DNA of 12,805 nt from Clostridia bacterium (GTDB lineage Bacteria > Bacillota > Clostridia > Oscillospirales > CAG-272), in assembly GCA_017648425.1 (NCBI GenBank), contig JAGCJD010000008.1, positions 1-12,805 of the forward strand. Reading direction: 5' to 3'. Below, piece after piece: positions 9,458 to 12,805 of this stretch. The notes beneath the pieces are model-generated. The model worked only from the letters and a program-made list of their open reading frames with translations, had not been told where the DNA came from and ran no database searches. A program made the translations under genes and the position numbers. How positions within the stretch are numbered: position 1 is the stretch's first letter; each line of letters opens with the position of its first letter.

Positions 9458-9883
9458 TTATCCTGTATAATCTTCAATTATACCATTTAATTTCTTTGCT
9501 CCAACGACCTCAAAGCCTTCTCTAAGCAGATGTCTGTCTGCTTCGGGGAGGCTTTTTATATATACCTCTAAAACCTCTTTGAGCGTGCCATTGCTGTAAA
9601 ATATCCCGATTTTTTCATTGTGTTCCCGTATCGTATAAATTTCCTCAATAACCTCTTCCGAAGCACTTGGTGCGCAGTTTCTTGTGTCGGGTGCTACATA
9701 AATGTATTCCGTGGTTGGTTCTGAGCCTATAATTGGAGATTGCTTTTCGTTAGTTATATTTTTTTGACGAAAATTGTTTATAGTCATTATCAGAATGGCA
9801 AGGGAAATTATTGCATAAGCAGTCATAAAACGCAGAACTTTTATATTAAGTCCTTTTGCGCGCGGAGCCTTTTTATTGTTCAT
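9458..9883 (-). CDS. Small membrane protein with BofC C-terminal-like domain
   Basis: The gene encodes 141 residues, with ATG at 9881-9883 preceded by an excellent GAGGAGGT site (9888-9895 read on the minus strand). A basic N-terminus (residues 2-18) is followed by one membrane helix at about 19-38, so residues 39-141 should lie outside the membrane. After a low-complexity linker (40-80), residues 83-141 carry a pattern of the type Y-x-I-R-E-x-N-x-K-I-G-I-F, then S-L-P-E-A-D-R, E-G-F-E-V and I-E-D-Y near the end. From memory this matches the C-terminal domain of BofC, which in Bacillus restrains the SpoIVB protease during sporulation, and short clostridial proteins that share it. The BofC link is an inference; the role in this organism is unknown. 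It is convergent with dnaE (zero bases between stops) and divergent from the PBP gene. Confidence 0.85.
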   Translation of the reverse strand: MNNKKAPRAKGLNIKVLRFMTAYAIISLAILIMTINNFRQKNITNEKQSPIIGSEPTTEYIYVAPDTRNCAPSASEEVIEEIYTIREHNEKIGIFYSNGTLKEVLEVYIKSLPEADRHLLREGFEVVGAKKLNGIIEDYTG

Positions 9884-9987
9884 TTATACCTCCTCATAAT
9901 ATGATTTACATAGTTATTTTTTACTTGTTTAAATAAAATATACCTATATGTGTAACAATATGTAGGGTGATTTTTATGGAGGAAAGT
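9884..9987. promoter_or_regulatory. Divergent intergenic region, likely promoters for both flanking genes
   Basis: This AT-rich stretch of about 104 bases separates two genes reading away from each other, so it must hold the promoters of both unless they start inside genes. On the + strand, TTTACA (9905-9910) is followed after 17 bases by TTTAAA (9928-9933), and TAAAAT lies at 9934-9939; these are only partial matches to sigma-A boxes. I found no clear operator, riboswitch or hairpin here. Exact promoter positions are uncertain. Confidence 0.4.
9978..9982 (+). promoter_or_regulatory. Ribosome binding site deciding the PBP start
   Basis: GGAGG lies 5 bases before the ATG at 9988, which favours that start. 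In-frame upstream candidates are GTG at 9967 and ATG at 9976; the latter has only an AGGGTG (9964-9969) in front. The ATG at 9988 also places a typical basic residue pair just before the membrane helix. Confidence 0.65.
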
Positions 9988-12459
9988 ATGATAAAGAGAA
10001 TATTTGGTGTGTTTTTAAAGCTGATACTTATTTTGTTTATAATTTTAACGATAGTTGCTATAGTTGTGGGAATAGCGCTTGCAATATATATTGATAAGAG
10101 CGTTGAAAAGGAAATAAACGAGGAATTATTTTATATTGTTGGATCAGATTCCGAAACAAAGATATATTATTACGAATATGAGGACAGAGAAAATAGGATT
10201 GGCGAAGCTAGAGAGTTGATTGGCGAGAAGCTGTACGGCGGTTATAGATGTAAATATGTAAGGTATGATAGTATTCCCCAAAACCTGAAGAATGCTTTTA
10301 TAAGTATTGAGGATAAAAGATTTGAGGAGCACAAGGGCGTGGATTGGTTGAGAACGGTGTCAGCGGGGCTCAACTATTATTTAAAATTCAGTGACAGCTT
10401 TGGTGGCTCTACAATAACGCAGCAGCTAATAAAAAATGTTACCGAAAAGGACGATTACACATTTCAAAGAAAGATACAAGAAATTTTCTGGGCTCTTGAT
10501 CTTGAAACAAAAATGGACAAAAGGGAAATATTAAGTCTTTATTTAAATATAATAAATCTATCACAAGGGTGTTATGGTGTGGGTGCTGCATCGGAATATT
10601 ATTTTTCAAAGAGCGTATCGGAATTGTCGCTTTCAGAGTGCGCTTGTATTGCTGCAATAACTAATAGTCCGACCTATTATGATCCTATTAGAAATCCCGA
10701 AAACAATGAAAAAAGAAGAAATCTCATACTTGAACAAATGTATGAGCAGGGGTATATAACCGAGGACGAATACAATGATGCGTTAAACGATAAAATACAG
10801 TTAAATGTAATGCAATCCTCAGCAGAGAATGGAGTAAATTCGTGGTATGTCGATATGGTCATCAATGATGTTATGAAGGATTTGATGGCAGAATATGGGT
10901 ATAGCCGTACTATGGCAAGTCTTATCGTTTATACCGGTGGGCTCGAAATATATACGGTAATGGATATGGAGATACAAGAAATTTTAGAGGAGTATTATAA
11001 AAAAACTGAAAATTTTTCCGCATCGGAAAAATCGGAGCTCCCACAATCGTCCATGATAATAATAGATAATTCAACAGGCGATATTTTGGGAGTGGCAGGC
11101 GCGGTTGGTGATAAAAGCGCAAACAGAATACAAAACTATGCAACCGATACAGTTCGCCCAGCAGGATCGGTTATAAAGCCACTTTCGACTTATGCCCCCG
11201 CTGTTGAAAACGGCATTATTACATGGTCAACCGTTTATGACGATACCCCCGTGAATTTTGGTAGTTATAACCTTGATCCTGAAAAAGGTAAAATAGTAGA
11301 GCCGGTAGCCTGGCCCAAAAATGCAAACGGAATATACAGAGGACTTACCAATATTAATTACGCTATTGAGCATTCAATAAATACCGTAACAGTTAAGGTT
11401 TTGGAAAGTTTAGGATTGGATACCTCGTTTAATTTTCTTTACGATAAATTAAGGATTAAAAGTTTGATTTATAGCGCTACGCTTGAAAACGGTGCTGTTA
11501 TTACAGATAAGGATTATGCCGCATTGGCGTTGGGACAATTCAACTATGGAGCAACTGTCAGAGAGGTAAGCGCGGCGTATTCAATATTTGCTAATGATGG
11601 TATATACAATGATTATCGATCATATTATAAGGTTACCGACCAAAATGGAGATATAGTTTTGGATAAAGGATACCATGGAGAGGCAGTTATAAGTAAGGAA
11701 AATTCCGATGTTATGACAATGATGCTTGAAAATGTTGTAAAAAACGGAACTGCTAAGGATATAACGCTGGATAAATATATCGATTGCGCAGGAAAAACGG
11801 GTACAACACAAAACAAAAACGACCTATGGTATATTGGCTACACACCGTATATGATAGGTGGAGTTTGGTTGGGATATGAATATCCAACACCACTCAACGC
11901 ATATCAAACTAATAAATGCATTGAAATATGGGACGAGGTAATGACGCTGGTTCACAAAAAATATATTGATGAGGGCAATGTAAAATCCTTTTCTGTCAGT
12001 GATAATGTTGTGAAATGCAGTTATTGCGTCGATTCGGGAAAGCTTATGACAAATGCGTGTCAGCTTGACCCGAGAGGTGATAGAAGCGAAACAGGATATT
12101 TTGTCAAGGGTACTGAACCAAGCGATCCTTGCGATAAGCATTTGGTCGTAAACTATGATACTATAAACGGTGGTGTGGTAATAGGGAACTGCCCGACCGA
12201 AAACACGATACAAATAGGACTTATAAATGTTGAAAGAAGCTTTCCTATGCAAATTTATATAACCGATGCGCAATATGCTTGGCGTAATATCGGATATGAT
12301 GTGCTTCCCGAAACCTCGCCTTCTCTCCCATTTTACAACAATCTTTTGCCCCAGAATTCCTTTTGTGGCATCAGCAAGGTGGAAGCTCAGTATAACCGTG
12401 CGTGCAGAGAGCATTTTAACTATTTTGAGTGGAAGAAAAAACAGGAAGAAAGCGGATAA
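9988..12459 (+). CDS. Class A penicillin-binding protein (GT51 glycosyltransferase plus transpeptidase)
   Basis: This bifunctional enzyme polymerises lipid II into glycan strands and crosslinks peptidoglycan outside the membrane. With the ATG at 9988 it has 823 residues; a start at 9967 would add seven. One membrane helix spans about residues 7-35. The GT51 domain shows EDKRFEEHKG (catalytic E108), GGSTITQQL (139 onward), RKIQEIFWALDLE and the KREILSLYLN block. The transpeptidase has S394-V-I-K397 (nucleophile Ser), S463-I-N465 and K603-T-G605, so both activities should be intact. After about residue 670 there is a tail with seven cysteines (677, 680, 691, 715, 735, 793, 806), the first four in a C-x-x-C...C...C-D-K-H arrangement that I recall from other clostridial PBPs. 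It is a PBP1a-like protein of the ponA/pbpF group, but the exact orthologue cannot be chosen. It appears monocistronic, with its own upstream region and a terminator at its stop codon. Confidence 0.95.
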   Translation: MIKRIFGVFLKLILILFIILTIVAIVVGIALAIYIDKSVEKEINEELFYIVGSDSETKIYYYEYEDRENRIGEARELIGEKLYGGYRCKYVRYDSIPQNLKNAFISIEDKRFEEHKGVDWLRTVSAGLNYYLKFSDSFGGSTITQQLIKNVTEKDDYTFQRKIQEIFWALDLETKMDKREILSLYLNIINLSQGCYGVGAASEYYFSKSVSELSLSECACIAAITNSPTYYDPIRNPENNEKRRNLILEQMYEQGYITEDEYNDALNDKIQLNVMQSSAENGVNSWYVDMVINDVMKDLMAEYGYSRTMASLIVYTGGLEIYTVMDMEIQEILEEYYKKTENFSASEKSELPQSSMIIIDNSTGDILGVAGAVGDKSANRIQNYATDTVRPAGSVIKPLSTYAPAVENGIITWSTVYDDTPVNFGSYNLDPEKGKIVEPVAWPKNANGIYRGLTNINYAIEHSINTVTVKVLESLGLDTSFNFLYDKLRIKSLIYSATLENGAVITDKDYAALALGQFNYGATVREVSAAYSIFANDGIYNDYRSYYKVTDQNGDIVLDKGYHGEAVISKENSDVMTMMLENVVKNGTAKDITLDKYIDCAGKTGTTQNKNDLWYIGYTPYMIGGVWLGYEYPTPLNAYQTNKCIEIWDEVMTLVHKKYIDEGNVKSFSVSDNVVKCSYCVDSGKLMTNACQLDPRGDRSETGYFVKGTEPSDPCDKHLVVNYDTINGGVVIGNCPTENTIQIGLINVERSFPMQIYITDAQYAWRNIGYDVLPETSPSLPFYNNLLPQNSFCGISKVEAQYNRACREHFNYFEWKKKQEESG

Positions 12460-12493
12460 TGTAAGGTCAGTAATGACCTTACATTATCCGCTT
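12450..12493. terminator. Probable bidirectional terminator, 20-bp perfect stem
   Basis: Bases 12450-12469 pair perfectly with 12474-12493 around a GTAA loop (12470-12473). The left arm contains the last two sense codons and the TAA of the PBP gene. On the + side it is followed by TGTTTTATT, and on the - side by a T-rich stretch complementary to GAAAAAACAG upstream; both T tracts are imperfect. It sits between convergent genes and ends 8 bases before the stop of the ABC transporter gene, which fits termination of both. Confidence 0.85.
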
Positions 12494-12501
12494 ATCGTGT
12501 T

Positions 12502-12805
12502 TTATTGTTGATTTGCAAATTGACTGTAATATAACTCGTGGTAAAATCCTTTTTTCGAGATCAATTCTTGATGCGTTCCTTGCTCGATTATATTACCGTC
12601 CTTCATGACAAGAATTTTATCAGCATCCAGAATTGTAGAAAGTCTGTGTGCAACGATAAATGTAGTTCTGCCATTCATGATAGAATTAAATGCCTTTTGA
12701 ATTTGTATTTCGGTTCTTATGTCAATAGAAGATGTTGCTTCGTCAAGTATTAGCATTTTCGGTGAACTAAGAATTACTCGAGCTATACATAATAACTGCT
12801 TTTGA
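12502..12805 (-). CDS. ABC transporter ATP-binding/permease protein, C-terminal end (start outside window)
   Basis: Only about the last 100 residues are visible; the reading frame stays open to the right edge. The visible part begins with Q-K-Q-L, the end of the ABC signature region, followed by IARVILSSPK, the Walker B motif LILDEATSSID with its catalytic Glu, the H-loop VAHRLS, and the closing segment I-x-E-x-G-x-H-x-E-L. The ending FYHELYYSQF is typical of MsbA/LmrA-like exporter half-transporters, in which an N-terminal membrane domain is fused to the ATPase; that domain would lie beyond the window. The ATG at 12754-12756 is internal and is not the start. The substrate cannot be deduced. 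It is convergent with the PBP gene across the hairpin. Confidence 0.93.
   Translation of the reverse strand, partial: QKQLLCIARVILSSPKMLILDEATSSIDIRTEIQIQKAFNSIMNGRTTFIVAHRLSTILDADKILVMKDGNIIEQGTHQELISKKGFYHELYYSQFANQQ

Noticed and set aside
9967..9987. GTG at 9967 or ATG at 9976 as the PBP start
   Set aside because: The ATG at 9988 has GGAGG at the right distance; the earlier codons have weaker signals. They remain possible but are less likely.
9884..9987. Riboswitch or small RNA in the divergent intergenic region
   Set aside because: The region is only about 104 bases, very AT-rich, and shows no stable stem or known conserved core.
11824..12414. 196-codon open frame on the minus strand inside the PBP gene
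   Set aside because: It lies wholly antisense to a conserved transpeptidase region, has no recognisable domain and no good ribosome binding site; it is a by-product of codon use.
12266..12511. 81-codon plus-strand open frame overlapping the PBP 3' end
   Set aside because: It is in another frame over the conserved PBP tail and through the terminator hairpin, with no recognisable motif.

Overview
The window is AT-rich and reads as a chromosomal housekeeping segment from a low-GC Gram-positive bacterium, most likely a member of the Clostridia (Firmicutes/Bacillota), possibly an uncultured gut lineage. The evidence is a PolC-type replicative polymerase that follows the Bacillus subtilis protein closely through its conserved blocks, strong GGAGG-type ribosome binding sites, GTG starts, and a small membrane protein whose tail resembles the C-terminal domain of the sporulation protein BofC. 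I see no rRNA, tRNA, CRISPR array, insertion sequence or phage gene, and no gene-free stretch longer than about 105 bases.

Layout: (1) Positions 1-3650, + strand, hold polC with its 5' end cut off by the window edge. (2) Positions 3685-5934, + strand, hold a 749-residue secreted, membrane-anchored protein of unknown function, with a signal peptide and one C-terminal membrane helix; it may be a degenerate TIM-barrel (glycoside-hydrolase-like) protein. (3) Positions 5960-9457, + strand, hold a complete dnaE. These three genes are separated by only 34 and 25 bases and look like one operon. (4) Positions 9458-9883, - strand, hold the small BofC-like membrane protein, whose stop codon abuts the dnaE stop with no gap. 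(5) An AT-rich divergent intergenic region of about 104 bases (9884-9987) follows. (6) Positions 9988-12459, + strand, hold a class A penicillin-binding protein. (7) A perfect 20-bp hairpin (12450-12493) includes the stop codon of that gene and probably terminates transcription from both sides. (8) Positions 12502-12805, - strand, hold the C-terminal end of an ABC exporter ATPase, cut off by the right edge.

Together the genes cover DNA replication (PolC and DnaE, which in Firmicutes share fork synthesis, each carrying a sliding-clamp motif and a PHP domain), the cell envelope (PBP, secreted protein) and transport. The main oddity is that both C-family polymerases sit in one apparent operon around an envelope protein. 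I did not find convincing evidence for a previously undescribed defence, mobile or regulatory system; the unknown 749-residue protein is the best candidate for new biology.
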